A DNA stretch of 49,457 nucleotides from an uncultured Eubacteriales bacterium (GCA_949288095.1 CASEIX010000061.1:1-49457), one strand, 5' to 3'. Numbered from the stretch's first letter, positions 25,603 to 35,379 are shown. Notes: generated by a model from the sequence alone, not told the origin. A program made the numbers and translations.

Positions 25603-25944
25603 TAAATTCCATTCCTTTCATATATATAAATTTCAATTCTTTATTACATAATAGTATTTCCTTATATAATAAAAATATAATATTTATCATAAATAAAAAA
25701 ATGGAAAAAACATAGTTAATGTTGTAAAAATAAAAAAGGTAATTTATGATTGAAGTAAAAAATTAAATATATACATAAATTTACATGTATTAATATAAAT
25801 GAAGGTAAAGGACTAATGCACTTTTCTTTCTTAAATTTACGACTAATACGGTTATTATGATAATTTTATGTATAACCAACTGTTAGATTGATAAAAAAGG
25901 TATAAAAGTGATATAGTTTACTATGGGATAGGAAAGGAGGGAAT
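25603..25944. other. Gap between sortase and integrase
   Basis: A+T-rich, no gene. It holds the sortase promoter region, including AGGAAATACT on the minus strand (25653-25662), and the AAAGGAGGG site of the integrase. Short direct repeats GACTAATGCAC and GACTAATACGG near 25811-25857 could be integrase-related, but this is weak. Confidence 0.5.
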
Positions 25945-26878
25945 ATGTGGATATTAGATAAATTAATAAGTAGAAATTATACCATCAAATTTGAGGAAAT
26001 TTCAATGGAATGGTTAGAATTAAAAAGAAATACAATCAAACAATCTACATATTATAAATATGCGTATTGCATAGAAAAATATTTAAAAGAAAGACTAGGA
26101 AATTTAAAAAAGAAGGACTTGGAAAGATATGATTATAATCAAATGACAAATGAATTAACAAAAGAATTGTCCCCAAAAACAGTAAAAGAAATATTAAATG
26201 TTTTAAAATCGATATTAAAATATGCGAATCAAAGATACAATATGAATATACATTTGGATTTGATTATTTCGCCAAAAGTAAGAGTAAAGGAAATTAATGT
26301 GCTATCTAAAAAGGAAGTTAATAAATTAGAAAAATATTGTTTAACAGAAAAAAGTTTAAAAAGTTTAGGCATATTCATTTGCTTAAACACAGGTTTAAGA
26401 ATAGGAGAAATTTGTGCATTAAAATGGGAAGATATTGATTTTGAAAAAAAATTAATTAATATAAAAAAAACATTACAAAGAGTGTATACAGTTGAAAAGA
26501 AAACAGAGATTATTATAGATAGTAGTAAAACAGAATCATCTATCAGAGCAATTCCTATGTCAGATAAGATTTATCATATATTAAAAGAATTGCGAAAGAG
26601 ACAAGATCCAGAAGCTTTTTTTTTTGACGGGTTCAAAAGTGCAATATATTGAACCAAGAAGTTATCAGAATATATTTAAAAGAATTTTAAAAGCTAGCAA
26701 AGTAAAAGAATATAATTTTCATGTCTTAAGACATACATTTGCTACGAATTGTATTAAAGTGGGTATGGATATTAAATCACTTAGTGAAGTTTTAGGACAC
26801 GCAAGTGTGGATGTTACATTAAATCGTTATGTACATTCATCATATGAAATGAAAAAGAAGTTTTTAGAAAAATTATAA
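25945..26878 (+). pseudogene. Tyrosine integrase, frameshifted at a T10 run
   Basis: Two frames together form one phage/element-type tyrosine recombinase of about 310 residues. The first carries the N-terminal DNA-binding part and the catalytic Arg (NTGLRIGEI). The second carries HVLRHTFATN, LGH and the nucleophile Tyr (LNRYVHSS). The shift occurs in ten T at 26616-26625; nine T would read EAFFLTGSK and join them. There are no other phage or transposon genes nearby, so it is a remnant or a slippage-regulated gene. The first start is taken from the AAAGGAGGG site. Confidence 0.8.
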
Positions 26879-26909
26879 TGAAAACCAGTTTATATATTTT
26901 ACATAAAAG

Positions 26910-26938
26910 TGGAAAAATATTGGATTTTATGGTATAAT
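26910..26938 (+). promoter_or_regulatory. Possible promoter of the orphan 124-residue gene
   Basis: A perfect TATAAT (26933-26938) with a weak -35 (TGGAAA) 17 bp upstream. Confidence 0.4.
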
Positions 26939-26988
26939 TAAGGTGTAGTATAAATATACAAGGTAGTTGTAGAAAGGAGAATAACAAA

Positions 26989-27363
26989 ATGATTAAGTTA
27001 ACAGCAATTGGTTTCAGCAACAAGGCAGGGAAGCAACTTCTCTTTGAAGTCCCAGAGGAAATGCAGCTTGAATTTGACTATAAGTTTGGGACTGTTCAGG
27101 AAGAAGTTACGTTTGCTGGAGGAATGATTCTGGCAGCTCCTAAAAAGGACATGAAACTCTTCTTGACTTGCGAAAGCGAGACAGAAGAAAAGTTGACTCT
27201 GGAATATCTTTATTTCAAGTCAGAGAGTACAGAGGTGTTGCAGGATTTCGAGATCCCGCATAAAATGGCAATCCCATTTGAAAAAATGGGGTCTGACGAG
27301 CAGGCGGCGAGCTTCGCCGGGAACGTGTTTGTTAGAATTATTGCTAAAGAATTACCATTTTAA
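26989..27363 (+). CDS. Hypothetical protein with G+C-richer codon use
   Basis: I do not recognise this 124-residue protein. It is soluble, mostly predicted beta strands with acidic stretches and no membrane segment or known motif. Its codons (many CTG, CTC, CCG, GCG, TTC and AAG) differ sharply from the surrounding A+T-rich genes, which suggests recent arrival. It has an AAAGGAG site, a TATAAT box and its own terminator, so it is set up to be expressed. It sits next to a damaged integrase, consistent with a mobile-element cargo. Confidence 0.7.
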   Translation: MIKLTAIGFSNKAGKQLLFEVPEEMQLEFDYKFGTVQEEVTFAGGMILAAPKKDMKLFLTCESETEEKLTLEYLYFKSESTEVLQDFEIPHKMAIPFEKMGSDEQAASFAGNVFVRIIAKELPF

Positions 27364-27388
27364 AAAACCGCTTATACTACAAACGATA

Positions 27389-27412
27389 GGGGGCAACTGC
27401 TCCCGCTTTTTT
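27389..27412 (+). terminator. Terminator after the orphan gene
   Basis: GGGGGC (27389-27394), loop AACT, GCTCCC (27399-27404), then CGCTTTTTT-like tract. Confidence 0.7.
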
Positions 27413-27425
27413 ATTGCAAAAAAAC

Positions 27426-27454
27426 TTGACAAAATAAAAATATCGTATTAAAAT
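27426..27454 (+). promoter_or_regulatory. Promoter of the marR-ABC exporter operon
   Basis: TTGACA (27426-27431) and TAAAAT (27449-27454) with 17 bp between. Confidence 0.7.
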
Positions 27455-27471
27455 AGTTAGGTCACGAACTA
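27454..27471. promoter_or_regulatory. Candidate MarR operator
   Basis: TAGTTAG-GTCA-CGAACTA is an inverted repeat (6 of 7 positions) that begins at the end of the -10 box and covers the expected start of transcription. Binding there would repress the operon, typical of autoregulated MarR genes. Confidence 0.55.
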
Positions 27472-27485
27472 AAAGAGGTGTAGAT

Positions 27486-27935
27486 ATGGAAAAACATGAA
27501 ATTGGAAAATACATTCAAATTGTATCAAGACAATTAAAAAGAAATATGGATGAAACATTAAGCAAATATAATGTCACAGGTGTACAATCTATGGTCATAG
27601 GATATATTTATAAAAAATCTAAAAATGGAGAAGTATTTGCAAAAGATATCGAAGAAGAATTTGAAATGAGAAAGGCAACAGTTGCTGGAATTATTCAATT
27701 AATGGAATCAAATGGATTCATTGAAAGAAAAGCAAAAGAAGGTGATTGCCGATTGAAAAGCATTGTGTTAACTCCAAAAGCATTGGAGATTCAAGCAATT
27801 GTGAAAAAACAAGTAAACATAGCAGAAAAAAATATTGTAAATGAAATGACCAAAGAAGAACAAAAACAATTTCTAACATTATTAAAAAAAGCTTCAATTA
27901 ATTTAGAAGTAACAAAGAAAAAAGATACAAAATGA
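27486..27935 (+). CDS. MarR family transcriptional regulator
   Basis: The 149-residue protein has the winged-helix MarR fold: an N-terminal dimerisation helix, the DNA-reading segment FEMRKATVAGIIQLMESNGFIERKAKEGDCRLKSI (residues about 58-92) and long C-terminal helices. It probably represses its own operon and releases DNA when a toxic small molecule binds. It is followed 91 bp later by two ABC exporter genes. An AGAGGTG site precedes the ATG. Confidence 0.88.
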   Translation: MEKHEIGKYIQIVSRQLKRNMDETLSKYNVTGVQSMVIGYIYKKSKNGEVFAKDIEEEFEMRKATVAGIIQLMESNGFIERKAKEGDCRLKSIVLTPKALEIQAIVKKQVNIAEKNIVNEMTKEEQKQFLTLLKKASINLEVTKKKDTK

Positions 27936-28026
27936 AAAAACACTAATTCACAAATGAAAAATGTGAAGAAATCATAATAGGAAAAGTAATAAAACCTATT
28001 AAAAATAATAAAGGAAGGAGATAGAA

Positions 28027-29796
28027 ATGTTAAAAAAATTAGCAAGTTATATTAAAGAATATAAAAGAGACACCATATTAACACCTATTTTCGTTATCTT
28101 AGAAGTAGTCATGGAGGTAATCATTCCCCTATTAATGGCTAAAATTATAGATGTGGGAATCCAAAATGGAGATGTACGCTATATATTAGAAATGGGAGCT
28201 TTATTAATTGTTTCAGCCATATTATCTTTAACATTCGGAATGTTATCAGGAAGATTTGCAGCAAAAGCTTCAGCTGGATATGCGAAAAATTTGAGAAAAG
28301 CAATGTTTCATAAAGTACAAGATTATTCTTTTGAAAATATAGATAAATTTTCAACCTCAAGTTTAGTAACACGTATGACAACAGATGTTACCAATGTGCA
28401 AATGGCTTTCCAAATGATTATCAGAATTTTGGTTAGAGGACCAATCATGATGATATTTGCTTTATTAATGGTTATGTCTATCAGTTTGAAATTATCAGTT
28501 GTCTTTTTTGTAGCAATACCAGTTTTGGGTGTTATCCTATTCTACATAGCGATAAAAGCACATCCTAATTTTGAAAGAGTATTTAAAAAATATGATAAAT
28601 TGAACAGAGTTGTTCAAGAAAACGTATCTGCTATTAGAGTTGTAAAAGCATATGTTAGAGAATCTTTCGAGGAAAAGAAATTTAAAGAAGTCAATGATGA
28701 AGTATATGAAAACTTCAAAAAAGCAGAAAAAATTGTTGCATTTAACGGACCAGTTATGCAATTTACCATTTATACATGTATTTTATTAATTTCATGGATT
28801 GGTACACAACTAATTGTTGGTGGAGAAATGCAAACAGGACAATTATCAAGTATTATTACATATGCATGGCAAATCCTTGCTAGCTTAATGATGTTGTCAT
28901 TTGTATTTGTTATGATTATTATGGCACAATCATCAGCAGAAAGAATAATTGAAGTCATTGATGAAGAACCAACTATAAAAGATAAAGAAAATCCAGTAAC
29001 AGAAGTAAAGACAGGTTCTATCAAATTTGAAAATGTCAGTTTCCAATACAGTGATGAGCAAAAAGATGATAAATTTGCTCTGGAAAATATTAATCTAGAT
29101 ATTAAAGCAGGAGAGACCATAGGAATTATTGGTGGAACAGGAAGTTCAAAATCAACACTTGTACAATTAATTCCAAGACTATATGATGTTACAAAAGGAA
29201 GTATTAAAGTAGGTGGTGTTGATGTTAAAGACTATGAAATTCACGCCTTAAGAGATGCTGTAGCCATGGTATTACAAAAAAATGTCTTATTCTCTGGAAC
29301 CATTGCAGAAAACTTAAGATGGGGAGATAAGGAAGCAGACCAAGAAGATTTGGAAGAAGCATGTAAATTAGCACAAGCAGATGGATTTATTAAAGAATTC
29401 CCAAGTAAATATGAAACTGTACTAGATCAAGGTGGTACAAATGTTTCAGGAGGACAAAAACAAAGAATTTGTATTGCAAGAGCCATGTTAAAGAAACCAA
29501 AAATATTAATTTTAGATGATTCAACAAGTGCTGTTGATACCAAAACAGATGCATTAATTCGAAAAGCATTTAGAGAAGAAATTCCAAATACAACCAAAAT
29601 CATTATTGCACAAAGAGTTTCTTCAGTAGAAGACGCAGATAAAATCATTGTTTTAAATGAAGGAAAAATAGATGGAATTGGAACATCTGAAGAATTATTA
29701 AAAACAAATGCCATTTATAGAGAAGTATATGAATCACAAATGAAAGGAGGAGACGAAGATGCAAAAAGTGAAGGGCAAGAAAAGAAAGACAATTAA
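28027..29796 (+). CDS. ABC exporter half-transporter with degenerate ATPase site
   Basis: The 589-residue protein has six membrane helices (to about residue 310) and a C-terminal ATPase domain. Walker A reads GGTGSSKS (369-376), the catalytic Glu after Walker B is Asp498 (LDDSTSA) and the switch His is Gln529 (AQRV); the signature VSGGQ is normal. This is the inactive-site half of a heterodimeric multidrug-type exporter such as LmrCD, BmrCD or TM287/288. The next gene supplies the other half and overlaps by 38 bp. An AAAGGAAGGAG site precedes the ATG. The substrate is unknown; drug or toxin efflux is the usual role. Confidence 0.9.
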   Translation: MLKKLASYIKEYKRDTILTPIFVILEVVMEVIIPLLMAKIIDVGIQNGDVRYILEMGALLIVSAILSLTFGMLSGRFAAKASAGYAKNLRKAMFHKVQDYSFENIDKFSTSSLVTRMTTDVTNVQMAFQMIIRILVRGPIMMIFALLMVMSISLKLSVVFFVAIPVLGVILFYIAIKAHPNFERVFKKYDKLNRVVQENVSAIRVVKAYVRESFEEKKFKEVNDEVYENFKKAEKIVAFNGPVMQFTIYTCILLISWIGTQLIVGGEMQTGQLSSIITYAWQILASLMMLSFVFVMIIMAQSSAERIIEVIDEEPTIKDKENPVTEVKTGSIKFENVSFQYSDEQKDDKFALENINLDIKAGETIGIIGGTGSSKSTLVQLIPRLYDVTKGSIKVGGVDVKDYEIHALRDAVAMVLQKNVLFSGTIAENLRWGDKEADQEDLEEACKLAQADGFIKEFPSKYETVLDQGGTNVSGGQKQRICIARAMLKKPKILILDDSTSAVDTKTDALIRKAFREEIPNTTKIIIAQRVSSVEDADKIIVLNEGKIDGIGTSEELLKTNAIYREVYESQMKGGDEDAKSEGQEKKDN

Positions 29797-31621
29797 AAGA
29801 TTATTAACATATGTAACTGAAAATTATAAATTACAACTAGCAGTCGTTTTAGTCAGTATCATTATTAGTGCTTTAGTAGGTGTACTTGGTACACAATTTA
29901 TCAAATACTTAATTGATGATTTTATCACACCACTTTTAGGAAATCAGTCTCCAGATTATTCAAGACTATTAAATGTGATTATGGTCATGGCAGGTATTTA
30001 TTTATTAGGTGTTATTTGTACATATATATATAACAGATTAATGATTAATATTTCGCAAGGTGTTTTAAATAAAATTCGTACACAAATGTTTAATCATATG
30101 CAAAAACTACCAATCAGATATTTTGATAGTAGAGCACATGGGGATATAATGAGTACATATACCAATGATGTTGATACATTAAGACAAATGTTAAGCCAAA
30201 GTATACCACAAGTATTTTCATCAGTTGTCACAATGGTCGCTGTATTTTTTGCAATGCTTGCAACCAATATATATTTAACACTTGTTGTATTAGCAATGGT
30301 AGTTTTAATGATATTTGTATCAAGATATTTAGGAGGAAACAGTTCAAGATTTTTTGTTAAACAACAAGAAGATATCGGAAAAGTTAACGGTTATATTGAA
30401 GAAATGATGGAAGGGCAAAAAGTTGTCAAAGTATTTAATTATGAGGAAGACTCAAAAGCTAGATTTGATGATTTAAATGAACAATTATGTGATAGTATGA
30501 CAAAAGCGAATATGTATGCCAATATCTTAATGCCATGCATTATGAATATAGGAAACTTAGGCTATGTATTAGTGGCGGTTATTGGTGGTATCTTATCTGT
30601 TAATGGAATTTTAACAATCGGAAGTATTGCAGCCTTTTTACAATATGTAAAAGCATTTACAAACCCATTAGGTCAAGTATCACAACAAATGAACTCTATC
30701 ATTATGGCATTAGCAGGAGCAGAAAGAATTTTTGATTTAATTGATCAAGACGAAGAAGTGGATGAAGGATATGTTACATTAGTCAATGCCAAAATGGAAA
30801 ATGGAAAAATTGTGGAATCAGAAGAAAGAACAGGAATGTGGGCATGGAAACATCCACATAAAGATGGAAGAGTTACTTATACAAGACTTCGTGGCCAAGT
30901 AGAATTTGAAAATGTACAATTTGGATATGAACCAAAGAAACGAATTTTACATGATATTACATTAACTGCAAAAGAAGGGCAAAAAGTATCTTTTGTTGGA
31001 GCAACAGGAGCCGGAAAAACAACGATTACAAACCTAATTAACAGATTTTATGATATTCAAGATGGAAAGATTCGTTATGACAGAATTAATATTAGAAAAA
31101 TTAAGAAAGATGATTTAAGAAGATCATTAGGAATGGTTCTTCAAGATACCAGCTTGTTTACAGGAACAATCAGAGAAAATATTCGTTATGGTAAATTAAA
31201 TGCAACAGATGAAGAAGTTGAGGCAGCAGCAAAATTATCCAATGCAGATAAATTTATAAAACATTTACCACATGGATATGACACAGTTATCAGTGGTAAT
31301 GGAGAAGGGTTATCACAAGGACAAAGACAACTATTATCTATTGCAAGAGCAGCATTAAATAATCCACCAGTATTAATCTTAGATGAAGCCACATCAAGTA
31401 TTGATACAAGAACTGAAAAAATAGTTCAAGAAGGAATGGATAAATTAATGAAAGGAAGAACGGTATTTGTTATTGCTCATAGACTTTCAACAATCAAAAA
31501 CTCTGATTTAATCATGGTGTTAGACCATGGAAGAATTATTGAGAGAGGAAATCATAATGAATTAATTGCACAAAAAGGAACCTATTATGGATTATATACA
31601 GGTGCAATTGAAATTGACTAA
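29759..31621 (+). CDS. ABC exporter half-transporter with canonical ATPase site
   Basis: The 620-residue protein has six membrane helices and an ATPase domain with Walker A GATGAGKT, catalytic Glu543 in LDEATSSID and switch His574 (AHRLST). Its signature is LSQGQ rather than LSGGQ. The LSQGQ faces the partner's degenerate site, and the partner's VSGGQ faces this intact site, so one of the two ATP sites is expected to be weak. An extra segment of about 30 residues (near 345-375, with WAWKHPHKDG) sits just before the ATPase domain, as in many type I heterodimers. It ends the MarR-controlled operon. Confidence 0.92.
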   Translation: MQKVKGKKRKTIKRLLTYVTENYKLQLAVVLVSIIISALVGVLGTQFIKYLIDDFITPLLGNQSPDYSRLLNVIMVMAGIYLLGVICTYIYNRLMINISQGVLNKIRTQMFNHMQKLPIRYFDSRAHGDIMSTYTNDVDTLRQMLSQSIPQVFSSVVTMVAVFFAMLATNIYLTLVVLAMVVLMIFVSRYLGGNSSRFFVKQQEDIGKVNGYIEEMMEGQKVVKVFNYEEDSKARFDDLNEQLCDSMTKANMYANILMPCIMNIGNLGYVLVAVIGGILSVNGILTIGSIAAFLQYVKAFTNPLGQVSQQMNSIIMALAGAERIFDLIDQDEEVDEGYVTLVNAKMENGKIVESEERTGMWAWKHPHKDGRVTYTRLRGQVEFENVQFGYEPKKRILHDITLTAKEGQKVSFVGATGAGKTTITNLINRFYDIQDGKIRYDRINIRKIKKDDLRRSLGMVLQDTSLFTGTIRENIRYGKLNATDEEVEAAAKLSNADKFIKHLPHGYDTVISGNGEGLSQGQRQLLSIARAALNNPPVLILDEATSSIDTRTEKIVQEGMDKLMKGRTVFVIAHRLSTIKNSDLIMVLDHGRIIERGNHNELIAQKGTYYGLYTGAIEID

Positions 31622-31651
31622 TAGTCAATAGAGTACTGAATATTTTAATAA

Positions 31652-31678
31652 AAATCACATATTTATATGTGATTTTTA
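31652..31678 (+). terminator. Terminator of the exporter operon
   Basis: AAATCACATAT (31652-31662) pairs with ATATGTGATTT (31665-31675) and ends in T5. A second hairpin (ATTCTTGTTAT, 31679-31689, with 31692-31702) follows at once. Confidence 0.75.
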
Positions 31679-31832
31679 TTCTTGTTATAAATAACAAGAA
31701 TTTTATTTATATAGAGAAAATTGATAAAAAATAAGTCAAGTGGCATAATTAAATAAAACTTTTGATAAAATATATACAAAAAAAATGAATTGTGATAGAA
31801 TTTAAAAAGAAAATAAAAAAGGGGGAAAACAA

Positions 31833-33554
31833 ATGAAAACAAACACAGTTAAAAAATTAATAATAATTGTACTAATTGTTATACTATTATTAGGAGGAAT
31901 TTTTGCTTATTTATATTTTGGAACAGATTTATTAAAAACTAATGGACAGTTATTTTTTAAATATTTAGGACAGGTAGTGGATGTACAAGATGGATTTTTT
32001 GACAGACAATTAATAGAATATTCTAATAAAAAATATACAGGAAAATATGAAGATAGTGGAACTTTTTCTGCAGATATTAATATGACTGGAATGGATTCTG
32101 AAATGTTAAAAACATTAAATGAGTTTAATATAACATATTCAGGAAAAATTGATAATACTGCAAGAAAAAATGAACAAGATATTTCTATTAATTATTCAAG
32201 TGATCTAAATTTTCCATTGAAATATAAATATGCAAATGAAACATTAGGATTACAAACAGACTATGTTTCAAGTAAATACATTGGTATAGAAAATAACAAT
32301 CTAAAAGAATTTGTAGAAAAATTTGGTGTAACAGACACAACAGATTTTCCGGATACAATTGATTTCTTTAGTAAATTTACAAATCAAGAAACTGTAAATT
32401 TAACGGATGAAGAAAGAGAGCAGGTAATTAATACATATACAGGTGTATTGGAAGGAAAATTAGGTGAAAAAGAATTTACTAAATCAGAAGAGAATGGGAC
32501 AACTAGTTATTCTGTACAAATTACAAACCAAGAAATGAAAGATTTAATGCTTACATTTTTAGAAACATTAAAGAATGACCAAATCATGATGCCAAAAATG
32601 GAAGAAATGTTTAAAGAAATATTAGATAATGTAAATATGAATCAAAGTACTAATGAAGAAATAACAATGCAAAGCGTTATTCAACAAATGATTGATGATA
32701 TGAATGATTCAGAAGTACAAGAAGGAACCAATACGATAACAGTATCTCAAACAGATAAAAAATTATCAGCAATTACTTTAACAACAACAGACACAACAAC
32801 TACAGTAGAATTAAAAATAACAAAAACAAATAATCAAGGAAATTTAACATATGGAATGGAAATGAACGTAATAGATTCTGAAACACAAGATAATATGAGA
32901 TATTTCTTAACAGCAAGTTACCAAGGGTTAGAACAATTAGCAACAGTAAATGAAACATACCAATATGGAATTACCGGAACCATGGATGGAGAAGAACAAA
33001 GAATGATATATAACTTGAATTGTACAGATACATTTAATGATGGAATTACAATTGAAGATTATACAGAAGATGAAATACAAGTATTAAATGATTATAATGC
33101 AGAAGAAATTTTAACACTAGCAATGACAATTGCTGAAAGAATTAATGAAGTAAACGCAATGCAAATGGAACAAATTGGTTTTAGTGAATATGGAAACCCA
33201 TTATTATTTACATTCCCATTAACATCAATTGGTTTATTAACATATAATCAAGCAGCAAATGCTGTGGATGAAAGTTCTATGAGTGAAGTAGAAATGAGTA
33301 CATTTAATTCACAATTTACACAATATACAGGAGAACAAAGAGGAACCACTATTAAGAGCTTATTACAAATGATTCTTTCAAACAATTTATCACAAACAGA
33401 AGAAAATAAAAAAGTAGAAGTTAGTGGAGTGGTTACCATGACAAAAGATGATACAGAAGCACCAATAGATGAAATTAATAGTGGTTCAACATACAATGTA
33501 GAAATACAATATAATGAAGGATGGGTTAGTGGAATCGTTATTACAGAACAATAA
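31833..33554 (+). CDS. Membrane-anchored extracytoplasmic protein, unknown
   Basis: The 573-residue protein has one N-terminal membrane helix (about residues 8-28) and a large outside domain rich in Thr, Asn, Glu and Gln, with repeated beta-strand-like segments. It may belong to the DUF6583 group of clostridial proteins, but I am not sure. No catalytic motif is seen and there is no lipobox. A ribosome site AAAGGGGG precedes the ATG. The flavodiiron gene follows 17 bp later, so the two may share a transcript although no functional link is obvious. Confidence 0.6.
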   Translation: MKTNTVKKLIIIVLIVILLLGGIFAYLYFGTDLLKTNGQLFFKYLGQVVDVQDGFFDRQLIEYSNKKYTGKYEDSGTFSADINMTGMDSEMLKTLNEFNITYSGKIDNTARKNEQDISINYSSDLNFPLKYKYANETLGLQTDYVSSKYIGIENNNLKEFVEKFGVTDTTDFPDTIDFFSKFTNQETVNLTDEEREQVINTYTGVLEGKLGEKEFTKSEENGTTSYSVQITNQEMKDLMLTFLETLKNDQIMMPKMEEMFKEILDNVNMNQSTNEEITMQSVIQQMIDDMNDSEVQEGTNTITVSQTDKKLSAITLTTTDTTTTVELKITKTNNQGNLTYGMEMNVIDSETQDNMRYFLTASYQGLEQLATVNETYQYGITGTMDGEEQRMIYNLNCTDTFNDGITIEDYTEDEIQVLNDYNAEEILTLAMTIAERINEVNAMQMEQIGFSEYGNPLLFTFPLTSIGLLTYNQAANAVDESSMSEVEMSTFNSQFTQYTGEQRGTTIKSLLQMILSNNLSQTEENKKVEVSGVVTMTKDDTEAPIDEINSGSTYNVEIQYNEGWVSGIVITEQ

Positions 33555-33571
33555 ATAATAGGAGGAAAATT

Positions 33572-34744
33572 ATGAGTGATATGACAATTTCAAAGGATAT
33601 TATCCATATAGGAGCAAGTGATAAAGATATTAAAATATTTGAAAGTCAATATGTATTAAAAAATGGAATGAGTTATAATTCTTATTTGATAAAAGATGAA
33701 AAAAATGTAGTATTGGATACAATTGATGAAAAATTAACAGATGCATGGTTAGAAAACTTAGAAAAGGCACTAGATGGAGAAAAGCCAGATTATTTAATTG
33801 TTTCTCATATGGAACCAGATCATGCATATAATATAGGCTTAATTGCAAAAAAATATCCAGAAATGAAAATTGTTGGAAACCAACTTACCTTTAATATGCT
33901 TGCAAATTTCTTTAAAGAAATTGATTTTTCTAATAGAAAATTTGTTGTTATGGAAGGAGATGTATTAGACATTGGAAAACATAAATTGCAATTTTTTACG
34001 GCACCAATGGTACATTGGCCAGAAGTAATGGTGACTTATGAACAAACAGAAAAAATCTTATTTTCAGCAGATGGTTTTGGAAAATTTGGAGCATTAGATG
34101 TAGATGAAGAATGGAATCAAGAAGCAAGAAGATACTATTTTGGAATTGTCGGAAAATATGGAATGCAAGTACAAGCTTTATTAAAAAAGGCAGCAAACTT
34201 AGATATTCAAATGATTTGTCCTCTACATGGACCAATTTTAAAAGAAAACTTAGGATATTATATTGATAAATATAATACATGGAGTAGTTACAAACCTGAA
34301 GAAGAGGGAATATATATTGCTTGTAGTTCTATTTATGGAAATACTTTAAAAGTAGCTCAAAAATTGGCAGAGATTTTAAAAGAAAAAGGTGCAAAAAAAG
34401 TTGTATTAGCAGATTTAACAAAAGTAGATTGGGCAGAACCAATTGCAGAAGCATTTAAATATTCTCATTTAGTTGTTGCTTCTTCTAGTTATAATGCAGG
34501 ATTATTTCCACCAATGAAACAATTTTTAGATCATTTAAAGGAAAGAAGCTATCAAAATAGAACTGTAGGGATTATAGAAAATGGTTCATGGGCACCTTCA
34601 GCTGGAAAATGTATGAAGGGAACTTTAGAAGAAATGAAAAATATAAATATTATAGAACCAATTATTACAATAAAATCAACAATGAGCGAAGAGAATATAT
34701 CACAAATGGAAAAAATGGCAGATATCCTTTTGGGAACATTGTAA
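33572..34744 (+). CDS. Flavodiiron protein (FprA family)
   Basis: The 390-residue protein combines a metallo-beta-lactamase-like diiron domain (residues 1-245) and a C-terminal flavodoxin domain (about 250-390). Diiron ligands appear in HMEPDH (about residues 79-84), in VHWPE, in the Asp of FSADGFG and in the LHGP His. The flavin-binding loop is SSIYGNT. Such proteins reduce O2 to water or NO to N2O and protect strict anaerobes. No rubredoxin gene is adjacent. An AGGAGG site precedes the ATG. Confidence 0.92.
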   Translation: MSDMTISKDIIHIGASDKDIKIFESQYVLKNGMSYNSYLIKDEKNVVLDTIDEKLTDAWLENLEKALDGEKPDYLIVSHMEPDHAYNIGLIAKKYPEMKIVGNQLTFNMLANFFKEIDFSNRKFVVMEGDVLDIGKHKLQFFTAPMVHWPEVMVTYEQTEKILFSADGFGKFGALDVDEEWNQEARRYYFGIVGKYGMQVQALLKKAANLDIQMICPLHGPILKENLGYYIDKYNTWSSYKPEEEGIYIACSSIYGNTLKVAQKLAEILKEKGAKKVVLADLTKVDWAEPIAEAFKYSHLVVASSSYNAGLFPPMKQFLDHLKERSYQNRTVGIIENGSWAPSAGKCMKGTLEEMKNINIIEPIITIKSTMSEENISQMEKMADILLGTL

Positions 34745-34748
34745 TTGT

Positions 34749-34782
34749 GTCCCATTGGGGACGTTTCTGTTTGGGTCATTTT
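34749..34782. repeat. ACGTCC-AATG dispersed repeat, locus 2 (left flank)
   Basis: This copy is the inverted partner of the repeat at 35380-35412: 20 bases match exactly (ATTTCTGTTTGGGTCATTTT type) plus more with few changes. Together they bracket the small gene at 34832. It also forms a short GTCCC..GGGAC hairpin. Confidence 0.75.
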
Positions 34783-34831
34783 AGTATAAAAAGGTGTACT
34801 AATAACATTAAAATAAGAAAGGAAAAGTAAG

Positions 34832-35287
34832 ATGAAAAAAGTTTTAAAGATAGCATTAATTATTATTGTTTGTATTATTGTATTAGCCATTATTGTAGGA
34901 ATCATTGCATATGGTAGTATTAATAGTGTGGCTAATGCTGATGAATATAAAATAGGAAATGATACAATAAGCTCTATAAAAGCAGTGATAGAAGAAAGAA
35001 ATGTTACATCTGTATCAACAGAAACGAGTAATGGGATTACAACCCAATCAATAGAATATGAATCAGATACTGTGCAAGAGGATATTTCAAAATATGTTGA
35101 ATATCTTAGAACAGAAGGAGGATTTTTATTAACAGAAGATGCAGATCTTTCTAAAGTTCCATCAACAGTACAATTAGGAAAAGAATCAAATGATTCAGGA
35201 CAAATTATTCGAATGACAATAAATTATGATGAATCAAGTTATACCATTATTATTCAAAAAGGCAAAGGATCTGTAACAGCATATTAA
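34832..35287 (+). CDS. Small membrane-anchored protein of unknown function
   Basis: The 151-residue protein has a hydrophobic N-terminal helix (residues 6-28) and an outside domain of about 120 residues with no motif I recognise. It could be a membrane-anchored or slowly cleaved secreted protein; the single Cys in the helix does not make a good lipobox. An AGAAAGGAAAAG site precedes the ATG. The gene stands alone and lies exactly between two inverted copies of a dispersed repeat, so it may have been inserted or moved as a unit. Confidence 0.65.
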   Translation: MKKVLKIALIIIVCIIVLAIIVGIIAYGSINSVANADEYKIGNDTISSIKAVIEERNVTSVSTETSNGITTQSIEYESDTVQEDISKYVEYLRTEGGFLLTEDADLSKVPSTVQLGKESNDSGQIIRMTINYDESSYTIIIQKGKGSVTAY

Positions 35288-35312
35288 TAAATAAAAAATG
35301 TAGTTATAAAAA

Positions 35313-35368
35313 TGACGATTTGGAGAATTCCACAAAGGAACAAATTTTGGAATAAATTTTCCAATCGC
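35313..35368. repeat. Imperfect palindrome after the small gene
   Basis: CGATTTGGAGAATT near 35313 pairs imperfectly with AATTTTCCAATCG near 35356. There is no T tract, so it is not a classical terminator. Confidence 0.4.
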
Positions 35369-35379
35369 CAAGTTAATTA

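Noticed and set aside
25945..27363. Prophage or integrative element
   Set aside because: Only a damaged integrase and one foreign-looking gene are present; no structural, replication or transfer genes and no clear attachment repeats.
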